Origin: Bacillota bacterium
Lineage (GTDB): Bacteria; Bacillota; Bacilli; Paenibacillales; NBRC-103111
Reading direction: 5' to 3'
Length of the DNA: 26,947 bases
Assembly: GCA_023393235.1 (NCBI GenBank)
Contig: JAEWMH010000062.1
Span: 1-26,947 of the forward strand
Both the position numbers and the translations under genes were made by a program. Positions 5,572-15,025 of the stretch are shown one piece after another (the stretch's first letter is position 1; every line of letters begins with the position of its first letter). A model generated the notes under the pieces. The model did no database searches, was not told where the DNA came from, and saw only the letters and a program-made list of their open reading frames with translations.

Positions 5572-8271
5572 ATGGCAGATCTGCATGAAGAAGCGCTGGA
5601 GACAGCCGCAACCGACAATACCAAAGCGGCCGGCGGCATGCCGACCACGTACGATCCGAAGGAAGCGGAAACCAAGTGGTATGAATATTGGAAGCAAAAC
5701 GGGTATTTCGAAGCGGGCAAACGTCCGGACAAAGAAACCTTCACCATCGTGATCCCGCCCCCGAATGTAACAGGAATGCTGCATATCGGGCATGCGCTGG
5801 ATTTTACCCTGCAGGATATTCTCACCCGGATGAAGCGGATGCAGGGCTACGATACCCTGTGGCTGCCAGGTTCGGACCATGCCGGGATCGCTACCCAAAC
5901 CAAGGTGGAGCAGAAGCTGCGTGCAGAAGGAATCACCCGCTATGATCTGGGCCGGGAGAAGTTCCTGGAGAAGGTTTGGGAGTGGAAAGGGCACTATAAC
6001 GACATTATCCGCGACCAATGGGCCAAAATGGGCTTAGCCCTGGATTATTCCCGGGAGCGGTTTACCCTGGATGAAGGCCTGAACAAGGCAGTCCGCCAGG
6101 TATTCGTCAAGCTGTATGAGAAGGGCCTGATCTACCGGGGCAAATATATCATCAACTGGGACCCGGCCGCCCGTACGGCCTTGTCCGATATTGAAGTAGA
6201 ATATAAGGAAGTGCAGGGGCATCTGTATCACCTGGAGTATCCCTTGAAGGACGGCAGCGGCAGCATTATTGTGGCCACGACCCGTCCGGAGACCATGCTG
6301 GGCGATACGGCAGTAGCCGTTAATCCCAAGGATGAGCGTTATACCCATCTGATCGGCAAGACATTGGTGCTTCCGATTGTGGGCCGGGAAATTCCGGTTA
6401 TTGCAGATGACTATGTGGAAAAAGAGTTCGGCAGCGGTGCGGTTAAGATTACCCCTGCCCACGACCCCAACGATTTCGAGGTAGGCAGACGCCATAATCT
6501 GCCCCAGGTTCTGGTTATGGACGAAACCGGCACGATGAATGAGAATGCCGGCAAATACAACGGGCAGGACCGTTTCGAATGCCGCAAGCAGCTGGTTGCC
6601 GATCTGAAGGAGCAGGGTGTGCTGGTGAAGATTGAGGACCATCTGCATCAGGTGGGCCACAGCGAACGCAGCGGCGCCGTCATTGAGCCGTATCTGTCCA
6701 CGCAATGGTTCGTATCCATGAAGCCGTTGGCCGAGCGGGCCATTGCCGCCCAGAAGAGCGGTAAGGGCACCCATTTTGTGACGGAGCGTTTTGAACGGAC
6801 GTATATGCAATGGATCGAAAATGTCCGCGATTGGTGTATTTCCCGCCAGCTGTGGTGGGGCCACCGGATTCCCGCCTACTACTGTGAGGCTTGCGGCGAG
6901 CTGCATGTTTCCGAGGATGAAGTGACGGCTTGCGCCAAGTGCGGAAGCACCCAAATCCGCCAGGACGAGGATGTGCTAGATACCTGGTTCAGCTCCGGGC
7001 TGTGGCCGTTCTCTACATTGGGCTGGCCGGAAGCCACCGATGATCTGAAGCGGTACTATCCCACCAGCGTGCTGGTTACGGGTTATGACATTATTCCGTT
7101 CTGGGTGTCCCGGATGATCTTCATGGGATTGGAATTCACAGATGAAATTCCCTTCAAGGATGTGTTGATCCACGGTTTGGTGCGGGATTCGGAAGGCCGC
7201 AAGATGTCCAAGTCCTTGGGCAACGGCGTGGATCCGCTGGAGGTTATCGAGAAGTACGGCGCGGACGCCATGCGCTTCATGATTTCCACCAGCAGCACGC
7301 AGGGCCAGGACCTCCGCTTCCGGTGGGAACGGGTGGAGCAGATCCGGAATTTTGCCAACAAGATCTGGAACGCCTCCCGCTTTGCTCTGATGAATCTGGA
7401 GGGTGTGGAGCTGGCGGATGTTCACCTGAACCGGAAGCTGTCCACCTCCGACCGTTGGGTTCTTCACCGTCTGAACGAGACCGTACGGGATGTTACCCGT
7501 CTGATGGATCAATACGAGTTCGGCGAAACCGGCCGGCTTTTGTATAACATTATCTGGGATGACCTGTGCGACTGGTACATTGAGTTCGCCAAGCTGTCTC
7601 TCTACGGCACCGATATGGAAGCCAAGGCAAGCACTCAAGCGGTTCTTGCGTATGTGCTGGACCGGACACTGCGCCTGATCCATCCGTTTATGCCGTTTAT
7701 CAGCGAAGAAATCTGGCAGCATCTGCCCCACAACGGCGAAACCATCATGCTGTCGGATTGGCCGCAATATGACCCGGCTTTGGAAGCGCCGGAGGCTGTT
7801 GGCGAGATGGCCTTCCTGATGGATATTATCCGTTCGGTGCGGAATATCCGGGCGGAAGTGAATGTGCCCATGTCCAAAAAAATCGAGCTGCTGCTGAAGC
7901 CTGCGGACAGCCAGGCCCAAGCGGCATTGGAGCGGAACACGGAATACCTGAAGCGTTTCTGCGGCACCTCGCTGCTTGAAGTGAATACTGCACTGGAAGT
8001 GCCGGCTAAGGCGATGACCGCTGTGGTTACGGGCGCCGAGCTGTATTTGCCTCTGGCAGGCCTGATTGATATTGCCCAGGAAATTACCCGTCTGGAGAAG
8101 GAAATCCAGACCCTCAACAGCGAGGTGGAGCGTGTCGAGAAGAAGCTGGCCAACCAAGGCTTTGTGGCCAAGGCGCCGGCCAAGGTGATCGAGGAAGAGA
8201 AGGCCAAGATGGCCGACTATTCCGCCAAACGTGAAATTGTGGCAGCCCGCCTGGCGGAGCTGAAGGGTTAA
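5572..8271 (+). CDS. valS: Valyl-tRNA synthetase
   Basis: This cytoplasmic class I aminoacyl-tRNA synthetase charges tRNA-Val and hydrolyses mischarged Thr-tRNA-Val. The ATG at 5572 follows ACGGAGGGG by 8-9 nt and gives 899 residues, a normal length. HIGH is at residues 71-74 and KMSKS at 544-548. The ValS signature DPAARTALSDIEVEY is present in the connective region, as is the editing-domain ATTRPETMLGDTAVAVNP stretch. A C-X2-C pair set (CEACGE and CAKCG) lies near residues 442-465. The C-terminus is a long charged coiled coil (about 830-899), the tRNA-binding arm. It is the first gene of valS-folC-murC and is controlled by the T-box. Confidence 0.98.
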   Translation: MADLHEEALETAATDNTKAAGGMPTTYDPKEAETKWYEYWKQNGYFEAGKRPDKETFTIVIPPPNVTGMLHIGHALDFTLQDILTRMKRMQGYDTLWLPGSDHAGIATQTKVEQKLRAEGITRYDLGREKFLEKVWEWKGHYNDIIRDQWAKMGLALDYSRERFTLDEGLNKAVRQVFVKLYEKGLIYRGKYIINWDPAARTALSDIEVEYKEVQGHLYHLEYPLKDGSGSIIVATTRPETMLGDTAVAVNPKDERYTHLIGKTLVLPIVGREIPVIADDYVEKEFGSGAVKITPAHDPNDFEVGRRHNLPQVLVMDETGTMNENAGKYNGQDRFECRKQLVADLKEQGVLVKIEDHLHQVGHSERSGAVIEPYLSTQWFVSMKPLAERAIAAQKSGKGTHFVTERFERTYMQWIENVRDWCISRQLWWGHRIPAYYCEACGELHVSEDEVTACAKCGSTQIRQDEDVLDTWFSSGLWPFSTLGWPEATDDLKRYYPTSVLVTGYDIIPFWVSRMIFMGLEFTDEIPFKDVLIHGLVRDSEGRKMSKSLGNGVDPLEVIEKYGADAMRFMISTSSTQGQDLRFRWERVEQIRNFANKIWNASRFALMNLEGVELADVHLNRKLSTSDRWVLHRLNETVRDVTRLMDQYEFGETGRLLYNIIWDDLCDWYIEFAKLSLYGTDMEAKASTQAVLAYVLDRTLRLIHPFMPFISEEIWQHLPHNGETIMLSDWPQYDPALEAPEAVGEMAFLMDIIRSVRNIRAEVNVPMSKKIELLLKPADSQAQAALERNTEYLKRFCGTSLLEVNTALEVPAKAMTAVVTGAELYLPLAGLIDIAQEITRLEKEIQTLNSEVERVEKKLANQGFVAKAPAKVIEEEKAKMADYSAKREIVAARLAELKG

Positions 8272-8452
8272 TTGAAGCAACGGACATAGCTGAGTCAGCG
8301 TCTCCTGAAGGCGCTGGCTCGCTTGTGCGATAAAGAATGAATATATATCCGCCCTGGAGTTTTTTCTAATTTTCGCCAATTATCCGGCGCAAGCGTGACA
8401 GATGGCTGTATCCGAAGGGACAGCCGATCATATAGTGATAAGGGATGAGCTC

Positions 8453-9895
8453 ATGACACATGAGAATCGGATCGACAATCGGAATGATTTGGACCGGGAA
8501 CACGGCGGAATGCCGGAGGCGGAAGAGCATGCGGTTTTTGCAGAGGCCGGACTGGGGGACTACCGGGAAGCGGTGGAATGGATCACCGGGCTGGTGTCCC
8601 TGGGGATGAAACCCGGGCTGAAGCGTATGGAGCGGCTGATGGACATGCTGGACCACCCGGAACGCAGGCTGAAGTTTATTCATGTGGCGGGCACCAACGG
8701 CAAAGGCTCTACATGCGCCTATCTGACCAAGGTGCTGCTGGCCAACGGCTATGATGTGGGCACCTTTACCTCTCCGTATATCGAAAAGTATACCAACCGG
8801 ATTCAATACAACGGGTTGGATATACCGGAGGAGGAACTGCTGCGCCTGTGCCGGCAGCTGAAGCCTCTTGTGGAGGAAATCGCCGGTACGGAGCTGGAAT
8901 CCCCCACCATGTTCGAGGTTTCCACGGCTTTGGCTTTGATGTATTACGGCACCGTCACCTACCCGGATTATGTGGTTTGGGAAACCGGGCTTGGGGGAAG
9001 GCTGGATTCCACCAATATCGTCACTCCGGTGATATGCGTCATTACCAATGTAGGGCATGACCATATGGAAATTCTGGGTGACACCCTGGCCAAGGTGGCT
9101 TCGGAGAAGGCGGGGATTATCAAATCCGGTGTGCCGGTGGTAACGGCCTGTGATCAGCCAACCGTGCTGGAGGTGATCCGCGCCAAATCGAAGGAGCTGC
9201 ATGCGCCTTTGTATGAGCTGGGGCAGCAGTTCTCTTATGAAGTGAAGTCGGAGGAGCTGAACCGGCAGACCATTCATTGGACCGGTCCGTTTTGCCGGTA
9301 CGACAATCTGGTTGTTGGGCTGAACGGGCCCCACCAGTTGAAGAATGCTTCGGTAGCGATGATGGTGATTGAAGTCCTGCGGCAGTATCAGGCGCTGGTG
9401 CTGGAAGAGGAGTCCCTGTATGCCGGTTTTGCGGAAGCGCGCTGGCCCGGACGGCTGGAGCTGATCTCCGCCAATCCGAGGGTTCTCCTGGACGGCGCCC
9501 ATAACCCGGAAGGGGCGGAGAGCCTTGCCCGGGCACTGGAGGGACCTGCCTATGCCCGGCAGAAGCTTCATCTGATGATGGGCATGATTTCCACCAAGAA
9601 TCATACGGGCTATCTGGAGCATATACTGCCTATAGCAGACACTGTGATCTTTACGGAACCGGATTTCCATAAAAAACTGGATGCCGCCAAGCTGGCGGAG
9701 CTTGCCATGCCGTTGGCGTCCCGCCTCACCCCGCAGCCTGCCATCATCATAGAGCCAGACTGGAAAAAAGCGCTGGAGCGGCTTACCGCTCTCACTTCGC
9801 CCGGGGACCTGGCGGTTGTGTCGGGCACACTGTACTTAATATCTGACGTTCGGACCTGGATGTTGTATCATACCGATTCTGAAAAGGGCTGGTGA
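8453..9895 (+). CDS. folC: Folylpolyglutamate synthase / dihydrofolate synthase
   Basis: FolC adds L-glutamate to dihydropteroate and to folates, using ATP. It is a Mur-ligase-fold enzyme. The P-loop GTNGKGST is at about residues 80-87, followed by TFTSPYIEKYTNRIQ and the METGLGGRLDSTN-type segment (here WETGLGGRLDSTN). The C-terminal domain carries LLDGAHNPEGAESL. I chose the ATG at 8453 because AAGGGATGAG lies just before it, giving 480 residues. The upstream in-frame ATG at 8402 has no ribosome binding site. The N-terminal 45 or so residues are longer than in typical FolC and acidic. It lies between valS and murC as in related genomes, with 7 nt separating it from murC. Confidence 0.95.
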   Translation: MTHENRIDNRNDLDREHGGMPEAEEHAVFAEAGLGDYREAVEWITGLVSLGMKPGLKRMERLMDMLDHPERRLKFIHVAGTNGKGSTCAYLTKVLLANGYDVGTFTSPYIEKYTNRIQYNGLDIPEEELLRLCRQLKPLVEEIAGTELESPTMFEVSTALALMYYGTVTYPDYVVWETGLGGRLDSTNIVTPVICVITNVGHDHMEILGDTLAKVASEKAGIIKSGVPVVTACDQPTVLEVIRAKSKELHAPLYELGQQFSYEVKSEELNRQTIHWTGPFCRYDNLVVGLNGPHQLKNASVAMMVIEVLRQYQALVLEEESLYAGFAEARWPGRLELISANPRVLLDGAHNPEGAESLARALEGPAYARQKLHLMMGMISTKNHTGYLEHILPIADTVIFTEPDFHKKLDAAKLAELAMPLASRLTPQPAIIIEPDWKKALERLTALTSPGDLAVVSGTLYLISDVRTWMLYHTDSEKGW

Positions 9896-9902
9896 GACGC
9901 GC

Positions 9903-11288
9903 GTGAACACTTCGGAGCACGTTCATTTTATAGGAATTGGCGGTTATGGGATGAGCGCCATCGCCAAAGTAATGCTGGAAATGGGCTTCCATGTGTCGGG
10001 GTCCGACCTGGCGCAGCAGGAATTGACCGAGAAGCTGGCCAAAAAGGGAGCCGACGTGTTCATCGGCCACGAAGCCGAGCATGTGCAAGGGGCCGACCTG
10101 GTAGTGTATTCCACAGCGCTGTCCAAGGATAATGTGGAGATCAAACGTGCGGAAGAGCTGAATATTCCCATTATCCACCGCTCGGAGATGCTGGCCCGGC
10201 TATTGAATACCAAGAAGGGCGTTGCGGTTGCAGGCGCCCACGGCAAAACCACCACCTCCTCCATGATTTCGCTGGTGCTGGAGCAGTGCGGAACGGATCC
10301 GACGTATATTATCGGGGGCGAAATCCTTAATCTAGGCAGCAACGCCAAGGCAGGTAAAGGCGACTATGTGGTGGCCGAAGCGGATGAAAGCGACGGCACC
10401 TTCCTGCAGTACCACCCCTACCTGGGTGTGGTCACCAACATTGAAGCGGATCATCTGGAGCATTACGACGGGGATTTCGAAAAGCTTAAAAGCGCTTATG
10501 CCCGGTTTTTAAGCCAAGTAAAGCCGGACGGAAAAGCGGTGGTATGCGCCGACGATCCTTATATTGAAGCCATGCTTCCTGAGCTGGGCGGCAAGGCCGT
10601 CACCTACGGGCTGGGGGAAGGAGCGGATTATTCCGCCCATGACCTGATTCTGGGTGACCGAAGAGTCCAGTTTACGGTTCATCATAAAGGTGAAATTCTG
10701 GGGACCATGAAGCTGTCCGTCCCCGGCAAGCATAATGTGTACAACGCCTTGGCGACCCTGATTGTCTGTCTGGATGCAGGCTTAAGCTTCAGCCAGATTG
10801 CAGAGGCCATTGTGGACTTCCGCGGCGCCAAACGCCGGTTCCAGGTGATGGGCGAATCCGGTGGCATCCTGGTCATTGACGATTATGCCCACCACCCCAC
10901 GGAGATTGAAGCTACCATCAGCGCAGCCAAAGCAACAGGCAAACGGATTGTGGCTGTATTCCAGCCCCAGCGCTACACCCGGACCTTTTTCCTGCTGGAC
11001 CAGTTCAGCAGAGCGTTTCCGGAAGCCGATGAGGTGGTGCTGACGGATATCTACAGCCCTGCGGGAGAGCAGCAGATCGAAGGCATCACCTCCGCCCGGC
11101 TGGCAGGTCTGATCCGGGAGAACAGCAATCCCCAGGTGCGGCATCTGCCCACCAAGGATGATGTGTTCGAGTATTTGCGGAGCACGGTAACAAGCGGCGA
11201 TTTGGTCATTACCATGGGTGCCGGCGACATCTGGAAGGTGGCTGACCGGCTGGCCAAGGATCTGCGGGTTAGGTACGGCGAGGAATAA
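9903..11288 (+). CDS. murC: UDP-N-acetylmuramate--L-alanine ligase
   Basis: MurC adds L-alanine to UDP-MurNAc with ATP, the first step in building the peptidoglycan stem peptide in the cytoplasm. The 461-residue length is normal. The N-terminal Rossmann-like domain begins HFIGIGGYGMSAIA. The ATP-binding loop AGAHGKTTT is at about residues 110-118. The central domain has EADESDGTFL and TNIEADHLEHY, and the C-terminal domain starts near IDDYAHHPTEI. The start is a GTG with a GGTGAG-type site overlapping the end of folC (7-nt gap), which suggests translational coupling. A strong terminator follows. Confidence 0.97.
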   Translation: MNTSEHVHFIGIGGYGMSAIAKVMLEMGFHVSGSDLAQQELTEKLAKKGADVFIGHEAEHVQGADLVVYSTALSKDNVEIKRAEELNIPIIHRSEMLARLLNTKKGVAVAGAHGKTTTSSMISLVLEQCGTDPTYIIGGEILNLGSNAKAGKGDYVVAEADESDGTFLQYHPYLGVVTNIEADHLEHYDGDFEKLKSAYARFLSQVKPDGKAVVCADDPYIEAMLPELGGKAVTYGLGEGADYSAHDLILGDRRVQFTVHHKGEILGTMKLSVPGKHNVYNALATLIVCLDAGLSFSQIAEAIVDFRGAKRRFQVMGESGGILVIDDYAHHPTEIEATISAAKATGKRIVAVFQPQRYTRTFFLLDQFSRAFPEADEVVLTDIYSPAGEQQIEGITSARLAGLIRENSNPQVRHLPTKDDVFEYLRSTVTSGDLVITMGAGDIWKVADRLAKDLRVRYGEE

Positions 11289-11304
11289 ATGGAATGAAAA
11301 GAGT

Positions 11305-11348
11305 ACGCCCCGGAATCCCTCCTTGGAGAGGCGGTCCGGGGCGTTTTT
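11305..11348 (+). terminator. Intrinsic terminator of the valS-folC-murC operon
   Basis: CGCCCCGGA (11306-11314) pairs with TCCGGGGCG (11335-11343). The 20-nt loop has its own small stem, and TTTTT follows. Confidence 0.92.
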
Positions 11349-11435
11349 GCCTCCATAACTTGGACTTCTCTGTTCTAACTCTTCCATCTCTATCATAAAG
11401 TAAACTATCGATGAGTTGGACAAGGAGAGATACGG

Positions 11436-12992
11436 ATGAATAAAGCAAGAATCACATACCGGTTTGACGGGGATAAGGACAAGCGCAATGACGGAGTGAA
11501 TGATGCCGGAAACGGACGTGAGCCCAACAGAGTGATTCCTTTGTTCCTGGAGGAGTACCAGGTGGTGGAGGAGCAGAAGGGGCCGGAGCAAGGGGGCGCT
11601 TCCGGAAGCCAGGAGGATTATTGGCAGCAGAAGGGCTCCCGCGGTCCCTCCCAACAGCGTGAAATCCGGGACTACCAGAGCCTGAACCATTATACGACGG
11701 ATTTTGGCGCGTGGAGCAGCCCCTTCGATGCGGAAACCCAGCGGATCGAGGACATGATCCGGGAATCCAATGAACGGGAAGGACGCCGTCCTATGGGTGA
11801 CCCCATTTCGGGGCGCCCTGATGGCTACCGCTACAGAAGGCCGGAGGGCCGGCCTGGCGCCGACGAGAGCCGCAGCTACCGCGAGCAGACGCTGCGCGAT
11901 GCACCGAATCTGCCTGCGGATGAGGAGTGGCTTCAGGAGGATGGCGCCCCCGGCTTCGACGGAGACAGGCAGCCGGAGGGCCCTTATGTGCGGCGCCGGA
12001 CGGTCCGCTGGGACCAAGAGGCGGAGGACCGCAACGATCCCGACGGCCCTGCCTGGGGCGGCCCGGCCTGGGAGGGGCCGGAGGTCAGCGGACCCCGGTA
12101 TGTGCGCCATAACCGCACTCCGTGGCTGAAAATCACCGCAGCTATTGCCGGAGCCGCGGTGACCGGGGTGATGCTGGGTTTCCTGGCGCTGTCCCTGTTC
12201 AACGGCCCGGACGATACAAGCGGAGGCAGCACTGTACAGACGGCCCAAAATCCGGCCGGCCAAGGGCAGAACGCACTGCCGGTAAACGGCAGCGTCCAGA
12301 ATGCCGCGGGCGGCACAGCCGCAGGGGCCGGAGCAGCGGCTTCCTCCGGCAAGGAGATCGCCATGGCATATGCGGGCAAAACCTACTCGCTGCTCCAAAA
12401 CGGGACCTTCTCCGCCCAACAGGGTGCGGATCAGGCCAAAAGCGATTTGCTGAAAAAAGGGTTGGCCGCAGCCAGCGAACAAACCGACAAATTCTATGTA
12501 TTCGCCGGCATGGCAACCGATAAGGAAAGCGCCGTGACCCTGGGCAACCAGCTGAAGGAAAAAAGCAAGCTGGATATTTACGTAAAAGCCTATGCGGTTC
12601 CCGCCGTCAGCAAGGTCCGTTGGAACGGCAACGGGGACACGCTGAAATCCTACCTCCAGCAGTCCGACAAGCTGGTGGAATCCATCAACCGGTTGACGGT
12701 GATGAATCTGGAGGCGGGAAGCACCCCGGGAGCTCCGGACGCCTCCACCATGCAATCCATTGCCACCGCCCATACCGCCTGGTCCCAGCTGTCTGCCACC
12801 GTTGCCCAAGAGGGGGGCGAGGAGAACAAGGCCGTCCTCCAGCGGATGAACAATGCCCTGAATTCCGCCAAGACCTCCTTGGACGAATACAAAAAGAACC
12901 CGTCCACAGCCATGCTGTGGCAGGCCCAAACCTACACCATGCAGTTCGTTATCGCCGAGAAGGAGCTCCTCACCAAAATCGGACAAAGCTGA
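11436..12992 (+). CDS. SpoIIB-like SPOR domain membrane protein
   Basis: This 518-residue type II membrane protein starts at an ATG 8-9 nt after AAGGAGAG. Residues 1-228 are a highly charged, glycine- and proline-rich cytoplasmic tail. Residues about 230-252 are the single membrane helix (ITAAIAGAAVTGVMLGFLAL). A low-complexity Ala/Gly linker runs to about 303. Residues about 305-393 form a SPOR fold (KTYSLLQNGTF, then KFYVFAGMATDKESA), which binds denuded septal glycan. The last 110 residues are helical. Its position in the valS-folC-...-maf order matches spoIIB of Bacillus subtilis, a SPOR protein that helps localise engulfment proteins at the sporulation septum. The equivalence is inferred from position and domain; the tail is much longer than in B. 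subtilis SpoIIB. Confidence 0.8.
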   Translation: MNKARITYRFDGDKDKRNDGVNDAGNGREPNRVIPLFLEEYQVVEEQKGPEQGGASGSQEDYWQQKGSRGPSQQREIRDYQSLNHYTTDFGAWSSPFDAETQRIEDMIRESNEREGRRPMGDPISGRPDGYRYRRPEGRPGADESRSYREQTLRDAPNLPADEEWLQEDGAPGFDGDRQPEGPYVRRRTVRWDQEAEDRNDPDGPAWGGPAWEGPEVSGPRYVRHNRTPWLKITAAIAGAAVTGVMLGFLALSLFNGPDDTSGGSTVQTAQNPAGQGQNALPVNGSVQNAAGGTAAGAGAAASSGKEIAMAYAGKTYSLLQNGTFSAQQGADQAKSDLLKKGLAAASEQTDKFYVFAGMATDKESAVTLGNQLKEKSKLDIYVKAYAVPAVSKVRWNGNGDTLKSYLQQSDKLVESINRLTVMNLEAGSTPGAPDASTMQSIATAHTAWSQLSATVAQEGGEENKAVLQRMNNALNSAKTSLDEYKKNPSTAMLWQAQTYTMQFVIAEKELLTKIGQS

Positions 12993-13056
12993 TGGCTTCG
13001 GGGCTTGGCTAGGCTAGAGTCACCGGGGCACTGCAGCCAGTAGAGCCTTGAGCCTG

Positions 13057-13237
13057 TAACGGAACGGAGAAGCCCTTAGTTGCCGGTAAACAGCTTGGCC
13101 GATTTATAACGGAACTTAAAAGCTCTTAGAAGACAAAATGCAGCCGATCGGCAGCTATTTTGGCCTCTAAGAGCTGGAGAGTTCTGTTATTTTTCAATTT
13201 GGGCTTTTTTAGCCTCTAAGCGCTCTTGGTTCCGTTA
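13057..13237. repeat. Intergenic repeat cluster 1: two forward and two inverted copies of a 22-23 bp motif
   Basis: The motif is TAACGGAAC, then 5-6 variable bases, then a G-rich NGCNCTTAG end. Forward copies are at 13057-13079 and 13107-13129. Inverted copies are at 13167-13189 and 13216-13237. Copies 2 and 3 face each other and can fold into one long hairpin whose apex includes GCCGATCGGC (13143-13152). The cluster sits between two convergent genes (stops at 12992 and 13271) with no conventional T-tract terminator, so it may act as a bidirectional terminator. The same motif recurs at 22455-22637. Confidence 0.85.
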
Positions 13238-13270
13238 CAGCACTGCTGCACCCGCTGCTTCCTGTTTACA

Positions 13271-14557
13271 CTACCGGATCAGCCGCGACAACAATGCGGC
13301 CATTTCCGCCCGGGTCATGCTCCGTTCCGGAGCGAAGGCAGTGGCGGTGGCACCCTCCACAATGCCTTTGTCCTTGAGCCTGTTAATCGAAGCGGCTGAC
13401 CACAAGGATACCGGCACATCCTTGAAAACAGCGGCGGTGGCCTTTTGGCTGCTGCCCGGCCAGATCACCCGGTCAATCAGCGCCGCGGCCTCCCCGCGGG
13501 TCAAGGGCTGGTCCGGCCGGATGGTTCCATCCTCATAACCGGACAGGATGCCTGTGGCGGCGGCCTTTTGCATTACGGCATACGCCCAGTGGCTGGCGGG
13601 CAGGTCCTTGAATTTCACAGCAGCCGCAGCCGTACTCTGGCTTCCGCCGGAGCTGCCGCCGTAGGTGCTGCCCGTTACAGTGGAGCTGCCTGGGGAGGTT
13701 CCCCCGGCCGCAGCAGGCTCAGACAGGGAAAATTGCCGCTCCAGCATGGTCACGAACTCTGCCCGGGTCAAAGCCCGCTCCGGGTAGTATTTACCGGCTT
13801 CGCCCTCCAATATGCCCTTGTTCTTCAACTTGAGGATGGCTTCATTGGCCCAGTGGGATAAGGGAACATCGGCAAAGGCACCCGGCTTCTCCAAGGGCTT
13901 GTAAGCCTCAATGCCGACAGCAATGCCCGCGGCCAGCTTCTGCCGGAAGTCGGTATCCGCCAGATTGGCGGCATCTCCCGCATTGGACAAGAAGGCGGTT
14001 TCCACGAGAATACTGGGAACCGAGCCCATCCGGGCCACATAAACCGCGGAGGGGACTACCCCCCTGTCCACTGTGCCGGCGCTCTTCACCATTGCATCCT
14101 GCACCAGCTGCGCCAGCCGTTTGCTCTCCGGCGTAAGAGCCGCCATAGCATCGCTGGGCGGATAATCCGCTTGCGGATAATCTTTATCGTAATAGAGCAC
14201 CAAACTGCCGTTAATGGATGGGTTGGTATGGGCATTGGCATGCACCGATACGAACAAATCCGGAGCCAGGCTGTTGGTTATCGCCACCCGCTGCGCCAGG
14301 GACAAGTAAATATCCGAATCCCGGGTAAGAGCGACCTCATAACCGCGGCCTTCCAGAATCGCCTTGACGCGATTCACAACATCGAAGTTAACCGTTTTCT
14401 CATACAAGCCATTGACGCCCACCGCTCCAGGATCAGAGCCGCCATGTCCGGCGTCAAGAACAATCTTAACCGCTCCGGCCCAAGCCGGGGCTGGTTGCGC
14501 TACCGCGAAACCCAGGATAAGAAGGCCCGTAATCATTTTTTTTGAACCCATGAGCAA
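13271..14557 (-). CDS. N-acetylmuramoyl-L-alanine amidase with three SLH domains
   Basis: This is a secreted zinc amidase that cuts the bond between MurNAc and L-alanine in peptidoglycan and is held on the wall by SLH domains. I prefer the TTG at 14557, 7 nt after GGGAGGTG. The ATG at 14551 is the alternative and shortens the protein from 428 to 426 residues. A signal peptide ends at APAWA (residue 27). The Amidase_3 domain has zinc ligands H38 (LDAGHGG), E53 (GLYEKTV) and H106 (SVHANAH), with catalytic E186 (LVETAFLSN). Three SLH modules fill about residues 225-428 (FADVPLSHWA, FKDLPASHWA and FKDVPVSLW), with a Ser/Gly/Thr-rich linker between the first and second. It faces the SPOR gene convergently. 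Confidence 0.92.
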   Translation of the reverse strand: MLMGSKKMITGLLILGFAVAQPAPAWAGAVKIVLDAGHGGSDPGAVGVNGLYEKTVNFDVVNRVKAILEGRGYEVALTRDSDIYLSLAQRVAITNSLAPDLFVSVHANAHTNPSINGSLVLYYDKDYPQADYPPSDAMAALTPESKRLAQLVQDAMVKSAGTVDRGVVPSAVYVARMGSVPSILVETAFLSNAGDAANLADTDFRQKLAAGIAVGIEAYKPLEKPGAFADVPLSHWANEAILKLKNKGILEGEAGKYYPERALTRAEFVTMLERQFSLSEPAAAGGTSPGSSTVTGSTYGGSSGGSQSTAAAAVKFKDLPASHWAYAVMQKAAATGILSGYEDGTIRPDQPLTRGEAAALIDRVIWPGSSQKATAAVFKDVPVSLWSAASINRLKDKGIVEGATATAFAPERSMTRAEMAALLSRLIR

Positions 14558-14683
14558 TCCGGCCCACCTCCCAACCTCTATATTACTAGGCTGTGAACCT
14601 GTTGATAAGAGGAAAAAGTTGCAAATTGGCACAAAGTGTCGACAAACGGGCTTGTTCCGCCCTAAATTTCGGGGAATCCCGAA

Positions 14684-14712
14684 TAGACGCCGTTCCGCTT
14701 TTTCTATAGAAT
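14684..14712 (+). promoter_or_regulatory. Weak sigma-A promoter for DUF4321-maf
   Basis: TAGACG (14684-14689) and TAGAAT (14707-14712) are 17 bp apart, about 38 nt before the DUF4321 start. The -35 box is a poor match. The rest of the 190-bp gap is the divergent upstream region of the amidase gene. Confidence 0.4.
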
Positions 14713-14749
14713 AGGGAAGGATGACTATCCCTCGGACGGAGTGTTTCGG

Positions 14750-14992
14750 ATGAAGAAAAACGGATTGACCCTTGTGCTGTTCCTGCTGCTGGGTTTGGTC
14801 GCGGCAAGCATTGTTTCCGGATTGCTGGAACCGGTGGATGCCGCGGCGTTTTTTCTGCGGACAACCAGTGTGAGCTGGGACCCGGCGGCGGATTTGAATT
14901 TCATTAAATACAACATTTCTATCCAAATTAAGCTTAATATCCTCAGTCTGATTGGCCTGGCCGCGGCCGTCTGGCTTTATAGGAAGCTGTAA
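14750..14992 (+). CDS. DUF4321 small membrane protein
   Basis: This is an 80-residue protein with an N-terminal membrane helix (about residues 5-27) and a C-terminal one (about 64-78). Between them is a short outer segment containing FFLRTTSVSWDPAADL. This matches the DUF4321 family usually found beside maf in Paenibacillus and clostridial genomes; the function is unknown. The ATG at 14750 follows GGACGGAG by 8 nt. It lies 33 bp before maf and is probably co-transcribed with it. Confidence 0.8.
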   Translation: MKKNGLTLVLFLLLGLVAASIVSGLLEPVDAAAFFLRTTSVSWDPAADLNFIKYNISIQIKLNILSLIGLAAAVWLYRKL

Positions 14993-15025
14993 TTCTGACC
15001 AAGAGAGATGACAGGAGTGGGTAAA

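Noticed and set aside
8290..8325. Hairpin GAGTCAGCG / CGCTGGCTC after valS as a terminator
   Set aside because: No T tract follows, and folC has no clear promoter of its own, so read-through is more likely.
8402..8452. Upstream ATG start for folC
   Set aside because: There is no ribosome binding site. The ATG at 8453 has AAGGGATGAG just before it.
6976..9670. Long minus-strand frames opposite valS and folC
   Set aside because: They mirror well-identified genes in the other strand and encode His/Gln/Leu-rich sequence without domains.
10782..12986. 734-codon open frame on the minus strand
   Set aside because: It lies antisense across murC, the operon terminator and the SPOR gene. The product is low-complexity and no family is visible. 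It is a codon-bias shadow.
13057..13237. CRISPR array
   Set aside because: The repeats are imperfect, occur in both orientations and number only four, and no cas gene is present.
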